From: Roseibacillus sp.
GTDB taxonomy: Bacteria > Verrucomicrobiota > Verrucomicrobiia > Verrucomicrobiales > Akkermansiaceae
Assembly (NCBI GenBank): GCA_002709915.1
Contig: PARF01000073.1
Span: forward strand, 1-32,266
DNA: 32,266 nt
Direction of reading: 5' to 3'
The position numbers and the translations under genes are program-made. The notes beneath the pieces were generated by a model, which had not been told where the DNA came from, made no database searches, and saw only the letters and a list, made by a program, of their open reading frames with translations. Below are positions 1 to 10,345 of the stretch, piece by piece. Position 1 is the stretch's first letter. Each line of letters starts with the position of its first letter.

Positions 1-15
1 GCATGTGAGCCCATC

Positions 16-2112
16 ATGATGAATCGACAGACAATTGCTTGTTGGATCGTGGCCCTCGTGGCTTGGCATCCGGCCGGCATTCGCGCCGCGAATGATGGGG
101 TTTTTGCCGAAGTAGTGGGGCCAGTTTTCCAACAAAGCTGTATCAAGTGCCACGGCCAAAATGGAAAGGTGAAGGGCAAGATTGATTTGCGCACGATCGA
201 GGGAGCCTCGGACTTGGTTTCTGACCTTAACCGTCTTGAGACAATCATTGACGTAATCGATGCAAATGAGATGCCGCCGGAGAAGGAACCTGAAATCGAT
301 CCCGTAGTGCGTGAGCAGCTCGTATTGGAACTACGCAAGCTGCTTCATGCAGGGGCAAGGGCGGAGAGGGGATTTGCGCCAACGCCTATTCGCAGGATGA
401 ATCGTTTCCAATATAACAATGCAGTTGTAGACCTGCTGCAGCTGAAGGTTGTTGTCTTTCCTCTCCCGGAGAAAATGATGAGGGACCGTTCCGGGTATTT
501 CCGGCCGGAAACGGGCAAGATGCCTGATAAGCTGGTAGTAAGCAGCCGTCAGCTTGGTAAATCCGCCCTGATTGAGCCCCGGCTGGCGGGGGTGGGCCCC
601 TTTCCGCAAGACCTGCGGGCGGAGCACGGTTTTGATAACCGTGGTGACCACCTGACGCTTTCCCCCATGCTGATGGAGGCCTTTTTCAAACTGAGCCGTC
701 GCATCGTGCAGAGCTCGAACTTTGATAAGCGGACGGTAGGGATCTGGCAGGAGTTCTTTGTTCCGCCGGATGAGAAAAAGGAACTGGAGAGCGAGTTGCG
801 CCAGCGATTGCAGGTTTTCTTGGGAAGGGCCTTTCGCCGACCCGTCGAAAAGGATCTTCTGGAAAGCTACGTCGGGCACGTAATGGGGCAGCTCAAGTCC
901 GGCAAGGAATTTTCCGGAGTGATGAAAGAAGCGGTCTCGGCAGTGCTGGCTTCACCACAGTTTCTCTACCTCTACGACAAGCCTTCCGGGAGTGGTGAAA
1001 CTGAGTTGCTGGACGGCTATGAACTGGCCTCCCGACTTTCGTTCTTTCTGTGGGGAAGTATTCCGGATGACGAGCTTCTGGAACTGGCGGGCAGTGGCAA
1101 GCTTGTCGAGCCAGAGGTGCTGATTGGGGAGGTCAGGCGAATGCTGCTCGACCGGAAACTCAAGCGCTTCTGCGACAGTTTCCCGGCCCAGTGGCTGCAG
1201 CTTGAACGAATCATTTCTTCGCTTCCTGACGAAACGATCTACCGGGATTTCTATTACGCTCCTCCCAATTACCGGACCAGTATGGACATGATGATGGAAC
1301 CTCTCCTATTGTTTGAGACGGTCCTGATTGAGAATCGTTCGATTCTTGAGTTCATCGATTCGGATTATACCTATCGAACGCCCCGCCTTCGCAAGTGGTA
1401 CGGGGAACCAACCAAGGAGAGGCTAGGAGGACCGATTACCCTGAATTTCAAACGTCAACCGGTCTCCGATAAGCGGCAAGGGGGGGTGATCACCAATGCG
1501 GCGGTAATGACGATGACCTCCGGTCCGGATGAGACCAAGCCGATCACGCGCGGGGCCTGGATCGCTGGGGTGATCTTTAACGATCCGCCTGAGCCTCCGC
1601 CCGCGGACGTGCCGGCCCTGGAAGAGCGGGACAATGCGGAGGACCTTACCGTGCGGGAGCGCTTTGCAGCTCATCGGGAGCGTGCCGATTGCGCAGGTTG
1701 CCACTCTCAGCTGGATCCCCTTGGTTTCGCTTTCGAGAATTTTGATCCGGTCGGGCGCTGGCGTGAGAAATACCAGAACGAACGGGAGGTAGATGCCTCG
1801 GGGACACTTTTCCGAAAGCACAGATTCAGTAACGTGGCGGAGTTCAAGCAGGCGCTCCTCAAGGAAAAGGACAGGTTTATCCGAGGTTTTGCCGAACACC
1901 TGCTTTCCTTTGCCCTCGGGCGTGAGATTACTCCCGCGGACTCGCCGTCTCTCGATGAGTTGGTCGCGCGGACGATTGCGGACGATTATCGGATCAGGAC
2001 CCTGATCGAGGGAGTGGTGCAGAGTGCCCCGTTTGTCAGCAGATCGAGGGGGATTTTGCGAAAAACGTCCTCATCTATCGAATCAAAACCTGCTACTGTA
2101 AAAGCACAGTGA
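16..2112 (+). CDS. Secreted c-type cytochrome-like DUF1587/DUF1592/DUF1588/DUF1585 protein
   Basis: 698 aa ORF; signal peptide; CxxCH motifs CIKCH and CAGCH; RRMNRFQYNNAVVDLL (DUF1587-like), FLGRAFRRPV and SRLSFFLWGSIPDDELL (DUF1592), CAGCHSQLDPLGFAFENFDPVGRWR (DUF1588). Confidence 0.9.
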   Translation: MMNRQTIACWIVALVAWHPAGIRAANDGVFAEVVGPVFQQSCIKCHGQNGKVKGKIDLRTIEGASDLVSDLNRLETIIDVIDANEMPPEKEPEIDPVVREQLVLELRKLLHAGARAERGFAPTPIRRMNRFQYNNAVVDLLQLKVVVFPLPEKMMRDRSGYFRPETGKMPDKLVVSSRQLGKSALIEPRLAGVGPFPQDLRAEHGFDNRGDHLTLSPMLMEAFFKLSRRIVQSSNFDKRTVGIWQEFFVPPDEKKELESELRQRLQVFLGRAFRRPVEKDLLESYVGHVMGQLKSGKEFSGVMKEAVSAVLASPQFLYLYDKPSGSGETELLDGYELASRLSFFLWGSIPDDELLELAGSGKLVEPEVLIGEVRRMLLDRKLKRFCDSFPAQWLQLERIISSLPDETIYRDFYYAPPNYRTSMDMMMEPLLLFETVLIENRSILEFIDSDYTYRTPRLRKWYGEPTKERLGGPITLNFKRQPVSDKRQGGVITNAAVMTMTSGPDETKPITRGAWIAGVIFNDPPEPPPADVPALEERDNAEDLTVRERFAAHRERADCAGCHSQLDPLGFAFENFDPVGRWREKYQNEREVDASGTLFRKHRFSNVAEFKQALLKEKDRFIRGFAEHLLSFALGREITPADSPSLDELVARTIADDYRIRTLIEGVVQSAPFVSRSRGILRKTSSSIESKPATVKAQ

Positions 2113-3506
2113 AACCTGTATCAAGACGATCCTTCCTGCGTGGTATGAGTGGAGCCACTCTGGCCCTGCCATGGATGGAGAGCTTTGGGAGAGAGGCCGC
2201 CGTTACGGAACCATCCCAGCGTATCGCATGGTTCTATGTGCCGATCGGAGTCGTACGCCGCGGGTTCTTTCCCGGGGAGGCAGAAGCCGGTATTCCGAAG
2301 TTTACCGGTAGCCGCAAGGAGATGGCGGAGGGCGTCAAGCAGATCCCCGTTGGATCTCGCTCCCTTGAGTTGACGCCTACCATGAAGCCGCTCGAGACGA
2401 TGCGGGATAAGGTCACCCTGATAACCGGGATGGATCGGACCTTTCAGCCGGGCACCGACGTGCATGCTCAGTGTGCTTCCTGCTTTCTCACCAGTGCCAG
2501 TGCGTTCGAGGTAACCCAGTCCCCGTATCCTCTCGACCGGAGTCTTGACCATATCATAGCTGACACGGTCGGGGCAAACACCCCGTTCCGAACCCTCGAG
2601 TTCAGCTGCAACAGTCATAAGGACAACAAGGAGTCGATGTATTTTGACAACATCTCATGGTATGGGACCGGGCACGTTGCGCCCTCCCTCCGTGATCCGC
2701 GAGAAGCCTACCGACGCCTGTTTGGAACCAAGGAGATCAAGGCCTACCGCAATATCACCGATCTGGTGCTGGAGAACGCTCGTTCCCTGAGGCGTCAACT
2801 TGGCTACAGTGACCGGCAGAAGTTCAACGAGTATTTTGACTCCATCCGTACGATCGAGGAGCAGACGGAAAAACTTGAGAGGATGCGAGGGGAGTTGGCC
2901 AAGGCCAGAATCGAGGAACCTCCGGAGGCTCATTTGCCTCGGGGAGAATACATCCGCCTGATGGGGGACCTGATGGTTGTAGCCCTGCAGACAGGTCTGA
3001 CGAATGTGGCCACCTTCATGGTCGGCCCAGAGCGCTGGGATACGCCATATCTGTTCGAGAGCCTCTTCGAAAAACCGCGCAGTCATCACGGAATGTCTCA
3101 TAATCAGGGCAAATATATTGATGATCTGCTCAAAGTTGATCACTTTCATATGGAGCAGTTTGCCTACCTTCTGGAGAAGATGGATACTATCAGAGAGACC
3201 AATGGGACCTCCCTGCTCGACAACACGATTTTCACCTATGGTTCCGGCCTGGGGGATGGTGCCACGCATCAGTATAGTGCCCTACCGATTATCGTGGCCG
3301 GCTCTGGCGGTGGACGGCTCGTCACCGGCAAGCACATCAATCTCTCCGCCAACTCGGGGCACGTGCCCAAAAAGGACGGTAAGTATCAAAAGGTCGAAGG
3401 TGGGACTCCGTTGGCCAATCTCTGGCTGACCCAGGCGCAGGCCATGGGTTTGAAGACGGAACGATATGCCGACAGCACGGGTGCTCTGACACAATTAATG
3501 ACCTGA
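2109..3506 (+). CDS. DUF1552 family secreted protein
   Basis: 465 aa; N-terminal RRSFLRG twin-arginine-like motif; DUF1552-type sequence (RIAWFYVPIGV, SLDHIIADTVG, TFMVGPERWDTPY, FTYGSGLGDG); GTGA overlap with the upstream DUF1592 gene. Confidence 0.9.
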   Translation: MKPVSRRSFLRGMSGATLALPWMESFGREAAVTEPSQRIAWFYVPIGVVRRGFFPGEAEAGIPKFTGSRKEMAEGVKQIPVGSRSLELTPTMKPLETMRDKVTLITGMDRTFQPGTDVHAQCASCFLTSASAFEVTQSPYPLDRSLDHIIADTVGANTPFRTLEFSCNSHKDNKESMYFDNISWYGTGHVAPSLRDPREAYRRLFGTKEIKAYRNITDLVLENARSLRRQLGYSDRQKFNEYFDSIRTIEEQTEKLERMRGELAKARIEEPPEAHLPRGEYIRLMGDLMVVALQTGLTNVATFMVGPERWDTPYLFESLFEKPRSHHGMSHNQGKYIDDLLKVDHFHMEQFAYLLEKMDTIRETNGTSLLDNTIFTYGSGLGDGATHQYSALPIIVAGSGGGRLVTGKHINLSANSGHVPKKDGKYQKVEGGTPLANLWLTQAQAMGLKTERYADSTGALTQLMT

Positions 3507-3569
3507 AGTTTTCTTCACCGAACCGACGACCTCGAACTTCCTCGGGGTGTCACCGGGGTTCGGCCGCGC

Positions 3570-4307
3570 TTATGGGGCGTGCTCGACCCTGAGGAAAAGC
3601 ATCGGCCGTACCGCTGTCTGCAGGGTGAGAGACGCGGTGCCAAGCGCGTTGGTGGTGATGACAGCAGGACTGGTTTCCTCCGTTGTGGGAAATGCTAAAT
3701 CACTCGGATCAGTTGTACTTTTTATCACGAAGTTCATATTGGGTGCCCCAGTGAAAGCCACGGTCAGGATGCCGCCATCAAGGGTAAGGGAGTTAATGAC
3801 AGGAGGAACCGGCTCAGTGACGGACGGCCCGATAATGACTTTGCCGATCATCCCCCGATGACCAGAGATTTCGCAGTAGTAGAAGACTTCTTTTCCTTCC
3901 ATGCTGGCAGGAAAAGTAAACTGGCTAGAGTCATTCGGATTGACCCGGAAAAGCCACCCGGGGCTCCCGTTTCGCAGGACGCTGGACTGCCGGAAGGCGG
4001 TCCCCGCTTCTAGATTCCCCGAATAGGTTACCGCATTCGGAAAGGCGGTGTCGTTGTAGGCGAAAACAAGAGGGTGTCCGCCACTGGTCCGATTGACGGT
4101 ATAAGTTACCCCCGATTGAAGAGCGAGGACCGGATCGTTGAAGCCGTTAATTCGATAATGGGAAGCACCCGAATTACCCATGTTTATGATCGAATCCCCC
4201 TCCACGAAAGAAATGGTCTCCGCGTGGCAGGGAATCAAGGGAGCAGTCAGAAGTAAGAGGAATAGATAGCGCACCCCACATCTTACGGCGCGCCGGGCTC
4301 CACGCAA
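3570..4307 (-). CDS. Secreted cupredoxin (plastocyanin/azurin-like) domain protein
   Basis: Signal-peptide-like N-terminus; GGHPLVFAYND and YYCEISGHRGMIGKVIIG give a type-1 copper ligand set H...C-x4-H-x2-M. Start uncertain (TTG at 4307; GTG further in is possible). Confidence 0.82.
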   Translation of the reverse strand: MRGARRAVRCGVRYLFLLLLTAPLIPCHAETISFVEGDSIINMGNSGASHYRINGFNDPVLALQSGVTYTVNRTSGGHPLVFAYNDTAFPNAVTYSGNLEAGTAFRQSSVLRNGSPGWLFRVNPNDSSQFTFPASMEGKEVFYYCEISGHRGMIGKVIIGPSVTEPVPPVINSLTLDGGILTVAFTGAPNMNFVIKSTTDPSDLAFPTTEETSPAVITTNALGTASLTLQTAVRPMLFLRVEHAP

Positions 4308-4456
4308 GTAGTAGAGTGGGTCTTGTGGCCCTCACCCACGACCCGCAGGCTTTTTTCAAGGATACCCGGTGCCGCAGCGGTCTGTGGGGAAGATCCCTGA
4401 AAGATTCGACGAAAGGCCCATCCTAGGGTAAACCGGAAGGAGACCGCTGGGAAATC

Positions 4457-5764
4457 ATGCTCAATCGCAGATCACTACTGAAGGGAATGGCCGCGGCAGC
4501 CGCTGGAGCCCCGCTTTTTCCCAGCCTCGCTCAGGCTGATCGAGGTCCGGGAAACCCCAAAAGGGTGATCTTTTTCCTTCAGAACCAAGGCTTCGATCCG
4601 ATGACCTGTATTCCATCAGGAATGAAGAACAGTGGTTCCCTGGCCAAGGCGAAATTGCCTGAGCCCATCGAGGTACTGGAACCTTACAAGGAGCGTCTGC
4701 ATATCATCAACGGGCTCCACGGATTGCATACGAGCCCCTCGCACAGCGCCTTTTTTGGTGCGCTTGGAGGATACCGGGGGAGTGACGGAGTGCCACCAAG
4801 TGGCCCGACTATCGATCACACTCTCAGTGCAACGCTGCCCGAAACCCTCCTGCCACATTTATGCATCGGGATGGATTCTCTCGGGAACATGAGATCGAAG
4901 CCCACGGTAGCGAATCTTTCTGCTAGCGGAGCAGGTCAACCCATCTTCATGCATTCCAACCCTAACCACCTCTATGAGATGCTGTATGGCGGGATTTCTG
5001 AAGGTGAAATCCGCAAACAGCACGAGGCCCGTTCCGGTATGTTCAACAGGGTTGAACAACTTGCGGCGGCCGAGGTTATTGGCCTGCGAGACGTAAGCAA
5101 AGAGCGCTTCAAGCAGTATGTCGACGGATTCGGCGAGATCAATGGGCTGCGAGAACGTCTCGGGGAGGTATCTCCGCGACTCAGGGATTTTGCTCCCGAA
5201 GTGGATGAGCGCTACACCAATCCGGAGTACGAAACCGACTGGCATGATGTGCTTCTCGATCTGGGTATTTCAGCACTAAAGTCAGGCCTTACGAGTGTTC
5301 TTACAATTGGATCTGGTCGGGGTGAAATCTTTGGAGCCTGGAAGGGCCTCGGGGTGGAGCAGCAGGGGCACAACCTCGGTCACATGAAGCAGCCGAACAA
5401 CCCAATCTGGGTCAAGATCCGCCAGTACAACAGCCGGATGCTGGTTCGATTGATGGAAGAGCTCGAGAGTGTTCCCGAGGGAAGTGGCACCATGATGGAC
5501 AACACTCTGATCGTCTACACCAGCAACAACGCGGACTCTCAGCATACTTCCGGGAAGAACTGGCCCGTGATGTTGCTTGGCAACTATGATGGGGCCTTCA
5601 AGACGGGGTGTTTTACCCAGCTCGATGGGAAGCGGCCGATCAACGCTCTCTACAATTCCATTCTGAGGGCCTCCGGAGTCTCTGGAGATCGCTACAACAT
5701 GTCCGAGAAGATGGCGGCTAAGTTTGATTCAGGCACAGGTCCTCTTAAGGAAATCCTCGTGTGA
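4457..5764 (+). CDS. DUF1552 family secreted protein (second copy)
   Basis: 435 aa; [21 protein letters not shown] twin-arginine-like signal; [49 protein letters not shown]. Confidence 0.88.
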   Translation: MLNRRSLLKGMAAAAAGAPLFPSLAQADRGPGNPKRVIFFLQNQGFDPMTCIPSGMKNSGSLAKAKLPEPIEVLEPYKERLHIINGLHGLHTSPSHSAFFGALGGYRGSDGVPPSGPTIDHTLSATLPETLLPHLCIGMDSLGNMRSKPTVANLSASGAGQPIFMHSNPNHLYEMLYGGISEGEIRKQHEARSGMFNRVEQLAAAEVIGLRDVSKERFKQYVDGFGEINGLRERLGEVSPRLRDFAPEVDERYTNPEYETDWHDVLLDLGISALKSGLTSVLTIGSGRGEIFGAWKGLGVEQQGHNLGHMKQPNNPIWVKIRQYNSRMLVRLMEELESVPEGSGTMMDNTLIVYTSNNADSQHTSGKNWPVMLLGNYDGAFKTGCFTQLDGKRPINALYNSILRASGVSGDRYNMSEKMAAKFDSGTGPLKEILV

Positions 5765-8337
5765 TTAGGCTGTTTCTATTGCTCTGGGCGCTTTTTCACG
5801 CCTCCGTCGCGTCGGCGGCTCCTCAGGAGAAGCCGCCCTACGTTCCGGGGACATCTGTCGAAGGCGATTTTGAGGGATTCGCTAAGATCTTTCTCGAGAA
5901 TCACTGCATCGATTGCCACGGCGACACGACCATCGAAGGTGATCTTTCCCTGATGGATATCGGGCCAGTGGATGAATCGAATGCCTCGCTATGGAAGTCG
6001 GTATGGACCCAAGTCTCCCTGCAGGAAATGCCTCCCCGGAAAAAGACTCAGCCCGGGGTGGTGGAGCGCTTGCGCTTTTCCGATTGGATTATCGGCGAGC
6101 TGCAGCGTGCGATGAAGGACAAGGGAGGGTTTCGCGCACACCTCGATCCGAACAAGGGGAACTTTCTGAGCCATGATCTTCTCTTCGGACCCTTGCCCTC
6201 GGGCGTCCAGCTCATGCCGACGGCGTCGCCAGCCCGCCTCTGGCGGGTAACGCCACAGGAGCACATCACCCGTCTGAATGAGTTGATCAATACCGAACCG
6301 GAATATGATCCGGAGAAGCCAGGCAAGCGGACGCGCGGTGACGCGGTTCCTACCAATCACGGAGGAGAGCTGAAGCTTTACTTCGGGACAGATCGTATCA
6401 CCAGGTGGCTCGGAGGCACCGTGGCTTATGCCACTGCGGTGAAGAGTGTGCCTGCGGTGCTTTCCTCGTCCCGCAAGCACGGGTTAGAGAATTATCCCGG
6501 ATTCGCCACGGTAAATAGTGCGGAGGCGACCCAGATCTTAGCCAAGGCCGAAGACATTCTGCGTTACATGGCCTACGGTCCGCTCAGTATTGCCCAACCG
6601 GCGCAGATCACCGACAACCCGAACTCCTACAGGATGGAAGGAGATATCCGGGGTCAGCCGACCTCGATCGTCTATAATACGAAGGTGGTTCGCCCCATGA
6701 CTCCGGTTCACGATCTGATGGAGGAGCCCGGTGTAAAAGATGAGCGTCTGAAGGAAACGGTAGAGTTTCTCTTTGAGGCGGTGACCTTCCGGCCACCTAC
6801 TCCGCAGGAAACCAAATCATACCTCCAGATCGCGCGGAACGCGATCGACAAGGTGGGAAAGGAAAACGGGGTCTTCATGGGTTTAGCCGCGATCTTTCTT
6901 GATAGGGATGCCCTCTTCCGCCCTGAACTTGCCGCATCAGGCACGAGCGACAGCTATGGCCGGGCGCCGTTGCAGGACTGGGAACTTGCTCTCGCGGTCA
7001 ACCATGCTCTTCGTTACATCAGGCCTGATGAGGCACTTCGGGCCTCGGTAGCGGAGGGCCGCATGCGTAGCCGGGAAGACGTGAAACGGGAGGTCGAGCG
7101 CATGCTGGCTGATGATAGCATTCGCAAGCCACGCATCCTGCGCTTCTTCCGGGACTTTTTTGATCATGATCTCGGGGGCTATATCTGTAAGGACTCGAGG
7201 GCCCTCGCGGAGACGGGGGCGAGTAACCGGGGAACCGCACATTACCGCGCAATGTTTGAAGCGACGGCGAGTACTGATCGGTTGATCGAGTTGATTCTCG
7301 AGCAGGATAAGGAGGTTCTCCGCAATTTGCTTACCACCGACAAGGTGGTGGCTACTCGCAAGGATGAAATCTATTTTGGAAAGAGAAGGAGCCAGTCCGA
7401 GAGAAGGGTAGTTGCCGAAAAGGAGAAGAAGGATTTTGAGGAGAGCCGGAAGAAATCTCAAGCGGTGGTGAAGGATCTGGAGAGGAAGATTTCCATACTC
7501 GAGGAAAAGTCAAAAGCCGACCCTAGCGATAAGAGATTGAAGCAAATCCTCGTCCAAGAACGAAAGAGACTCACGGCTGCGAAGAAGCAGGCGGACCCCA
7601 AGAGTAAGCCTCCGAAAAGTCCGAACAGCGGGGTCCAACCTGCGGAACTTATAGGGTCGAAGATCTTTGCCCGGGTGAGCAGGCGTAGTTTCGGATCCGG
7701 TTCGATGAAACCCGAACGTATTCTGGCTACGGTCCCGGAGAACCAGCGCCGGGGAATCCTGACCCATCCCAGCTGGTTGGTTTCACACTCGGACGCCATG
7801 GACAATCATGCCATCTTGCGGGGGCGTTGGATCCGTGAGCGACTGCTGGGTGGAGGTGTTCCTGATGTGCCAATCACGGTGGACGCGCAGCTTCCGGACG
7901 AACCTCATAATACCCTACGGGCACGGATGCGGGTCACGAGGAAGGATTACTGCTGGACCTGTCACGAGAAGATGGACCCTCTCGGCTTACCCTTCGAGAT
8001 GTACAATCATGCCGGTCTTTTTCGAACGACCGAGCTTGGCAAGCCCGTGGATACATCGGGTGAAATCATTGATAGCGGGGAGCCCGCTCTCGACGGCCCG
8101 GTGAAAAACGCCTTGGAGCTGATCGACAAGCTGGCCGCCAGCGAACGTGTTGAGCAGGTTTTCGTACGTCACGCCTTCCGTTTTTGGATGGGCCGTAACG
8201 AGACGATCAATGACAGGCCTTTGCTGCAGGCAGCTCACAAGGCCTACCGTGACAGTGGGGGGAGTATGAAGGCTCTTTTGATCTCTCTGCTTACCTCCGA
8301 CGCTTTTCTTTACCGCACGGTTGAAGAGGGGAGATAA
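5761..8337 (+). CDS. Secreted c-type cytochrome-like DUF1592/DUF1588/DUF1585 protein (second copy) with a charged coiled-coil insertion
   Basis: 858 aa; GTG start in GTGA overlap; CIDCH and CWTCH motifs; [25 protein letters not shown] (DUF1588); residues about 539-624 are a Lys/Glu/Arg-rich heptad-like segment. Confidence 0.87.
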   Translation: MIRLFLLLWALFHASVASAAPQEKPPYVPGTSVEGDFEGFAKIFLENHCIDCHGDTTIEGDLSLMDIGPVDESNASLWKSVWTQVSLQEMPPRKKTQPGVVERLRFSDWIIGELQRAMKDKGGFRAHLDPNKGNFLSHDLLFGPLPSGVQLMPTASPARLWRVTPQEHITRLNELINTEPEYDPEKPGKRTRGDAVPTNHGGELKLYFGTDRITRWLGGTVAYATAVKSVPAVLSSSRKHGLENYPGFATVNSAEATQILAKAEDILRYMAYGPLSIAQPAQITDNPNSYRMEGDIRGQPTSIVYNTKVVRPMTPVHDLMEEPGVKDERLKETVEFLFEAVTFRPPTPQETKSYLQIARNAIDKVGKENGVFMGLAAIFLDRDALFRPELAASGTSDSYGRAPLQDWELALAVNHALRYIRPDEALRASVAEGRMRSREDVKREVERMLADDSIRKPRILRFFRDFFDHDLGGYICKDSRALAETGASNRGTAHYRAMFEATASTDRLIELILEQDKEVLRNLLTTDKVVATRKDEIYFGKRRSQSERRVVAEKEKKDFEESRKKSQAVVKDLERKISILEEKSKADPSDKRLKQILVQERKRLTAAKKQADPKSKPPKSPNSGVQPAELIGSKIFARVSRRSFGSGSMKPERILATVPENQRRGILTHPSWLVSHSDAMDNHAILRGRWIRERLLGGGVPDVPITVDAQLPDEPHNTLRARMRVTRKDYCWTCHEKMDPLGLPFEMYNHAGLFRTTELGKPVDTSGEIIDSGEPALDGPVKNALELIDKLAASERVEQVFVRHAFRFWMGRNETINDRPLLQAAHKAYRDSGGSMKALLISLLTSDAFLYRTVEEGR

Positions 8338-8352
8338 GTCGGGACCGGGTTG

Positions 8353-9069
8353 TCACTTCTCCATCCCTGGCTTCCAGGCTTCAGCAAGCTTGGCGGCTTC
8401 GGCGAGTTCCCCGGGGGCGGCTTGCGTCTTGAGGATAGACAGAGCCTCAACTGCTGCTGAGCCATAGCCTGCATCAATTGCGAGGGTCAGCCACTTGAGG
8501 GCCTCGGTCAGGTTGCGGTCGACTCCTGAGCCGGTGGCGCAAGCCTGACCACAGGCAAACTGGGCTCCTGGGTGTCCTTGGTCGGCGGCTTGCAGGTGCC
8601 AATTTGAGGCCTGCTCCGGGTTCTTTGTGACACCAGAACCGTTTTTATACATGTCACCGAGGGTGGCCTGGCCCTCCAAGTCTCCCTGTTCCGCGGCCCG
8701 GCGCATCCAGAGAAAGGCGAGGGACTTGTCAGAGGAGACTCCCTCTCCGGTGAGATACATCTGCCCGAGGGCCCGGGCGGCCTTGCCATCTCCCTGACCG
8801 GCCGCCTTGCGGCGCCACTTGGCAGATTCCTTGAGATCGATGGGAGCGCCCACGCCGTAGGCGTAAAGGTTGCCGAGAATACGCTGGGCCTCGGCCCCGC
8901 CTTTTTCCGCCGCTCCCCGGATGAGCTTGAATCCCTGGTCGCGGTCCTGCTCCACCCCGCGGCCGAGGAGGTAGTCGGTGCCCAGCTTGGTCTGGGCCTT
9001 GGCATCATCCTGGGCGGTGCCCACCCCAACCGAGAGGACAAGAAGTGAAAAAAGGGCCGCGAATTTCAT
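8353..9069 (-). CDS. Secreted Sel1-like repeat (SLR) protein
   Basis: About 5 Sel1-type repeats (AQRILGNLYAYGVG, AARALGQMYLTGEGV, GQATLGDMYKNGSGV, AQFACGQACATGSGV); signal peptide MKFAALFSLLVLSVGVGTA; the ORF track start at 9162 is upstream of the likely ATG at 9069. Confidence 0.85.
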   Translation of the reverse strand: MKFAALFSLLVLSVGVGTAQDDAKAQTKLGTDYLLGRGVEQDRDQGFKLIRGAAEKGGAEAQRILGNLYAYGVGAPIDLKESAKWRRKAAGQGDGKAARALGQMYLTGEGVSSDKSLAFLWMRRAAEQGDLEGQATLGDMYKNGSGVTKNPEQASNWHLQAADQGHPGAQFACGQACATGSGVDRNLTEALKWLTLAIDAGYGSAAVEALSILKTQAAPGELAEAAKLAEAWKPGMEK

Positions 9070-9210
9070 TGGCCCGGATTCCAGCACATCATCGTGCCGG
9101 GGCCAAGCATCCACCGTCTGGACCCGGGTTCCCGGGCTCGGAAGGGTCGAGAGGAGCGACAACTAAACTGTTTTCTTTTCGGGATCGGCTCCCTGGCTCA
9201 GCATGTTGAG

Positions 9211-10326
9211 ATGAATTTTCAATTCCAGGGGGTCCTCCTGTCGATGATGGCGGCTCTAATCGTCTGCCTCCTGCCGGGGTGCAGGGAAAGCCCTCAGCAG
9301 GCGGCGGGTAGCAAGGGAGAGGGAACGAATCCCAAGGGGGAGGAGCCCGGGGAGGGCACGGGCCTGCAGGCCTTCCTTCCGGGGAAGATGGTGGACCTGT
9401 TATTTGAGGAAGAGGGGGTATTTAAAGGCAAGGTGCGGCTCGTGTTCCGGGAAGACGGGACCTTGAGCGTGGATCAGGAGGAGAGGGTTTCTGTCGGGGA
9501 GGACGGTGCAGTGACGGTCTATGACGACAATCCTCTGAAGAATGGAACCTACCGGGTGGGGGGCGCGCTTGTGATTCTCAAGTTTGCCAGGCATGAGGTT
9601 CTCGGGGTTTTGGAATTCTCCGGGGGACTGCCGGAGGAGGGTGGAGAGGCCAGGCTCGACGTGGGTGGAGAGGAGGTTTTCAAGGGAACGATCACGAGGG
9701 TTTTTTCCTCCTACGGAGAGGTGCCGCGGACCCTGGCAGATTTCAAGGGTCTGTTGGATAAACCCCTCAATGATCGTGAGAAGCAGTTGGTCGGGCGCTG
9801 GGAACACGTGAGCGAGGAAGCGCAGCTCAGGTCGTGGCACATTAACCGCAAAGACCACACCTCCTCTTCTTTTATCATCAGCCCGAAATATGATGACGAG
9901 GGAGAAGTTGTGCCCGGGGAACAGGTCAGGACCATGAGGCATGATATCTGGTGCGTGGTAGATGAGGTGGTCTATTTTGTTCCTCTGTTGATAGATCAAA
10001 AGGTCAACCCGATTGCGGATGACTCCCAGGTGCTGCGGGCTCCTACAGAAATTGGAACCCTGTATCTCGTTTCGGTGGACGGGGAGAAGAGAAGCTTTCG
10101 CTGGAAGCTGCCGGATGAATACGGTGGCGATGCCATCGAACCGTTCCATGACCGCCGGATCGAGGCCTTCGATGAGACGGAGATGAAGCCCTTCAACGAG
10201 CCGGGAGCGTTGCAGGGTTTTGATATCCTCAAGGCTCACGAAGAAGCCCGGGGCCGCGAAGAGCCCCCGGGGCCAGCCCCGGCCCCGGAGCTCGAAGGAG
10301 AGGGAGAAGGTCCTTCTGAAGAATAG
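9211..10326 (+). CDS. Uncharacterised lipoprotein
   Basis: ATG at 9211 (MNFQFQGVLLSMMAALIVCLLPGC) with lipobox LLPGC; Gly/Glu-rich linker after the Cys; Pro/Glu-rich C-terminal tail; no recognised domain. Confidence 0.7.
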   Translation: MNFQFQGVLLSMMAALIVCLLPGCRESPQQAAGSKGEGTNPKGEEPGEGTGLQAFLPGKMVDLLFEEEGVFKGKVRLVFREDGTLSVDQEERVSVGEDGAVTVYDDNPLKNGTYRVGGALVILKFARHEVLGVLEFSGGLPEEGGEARLDVGGEEVFKGTITRVFSSYGEVPRTLADFKGLLDKPLNDREKQLVGRWEHVSEEAQLRSWHINRKDHTSSSFIISPKYDDEGEVVPGEQVRTMRHDIWCVVDEVVYFVPLLIDQKVNPIADDSQVLRAPTEIGTLYLVSVDGEKRSFRWKLPDEYGGDAIEPFHDRRIEAFDETEMKPFNEPGALQGFDILKAHEEARGREEPPGPAPAPELEGEGEGPSEE

Positions 10327-10345
10327 GGTTGCCGATCAAGGGGTG

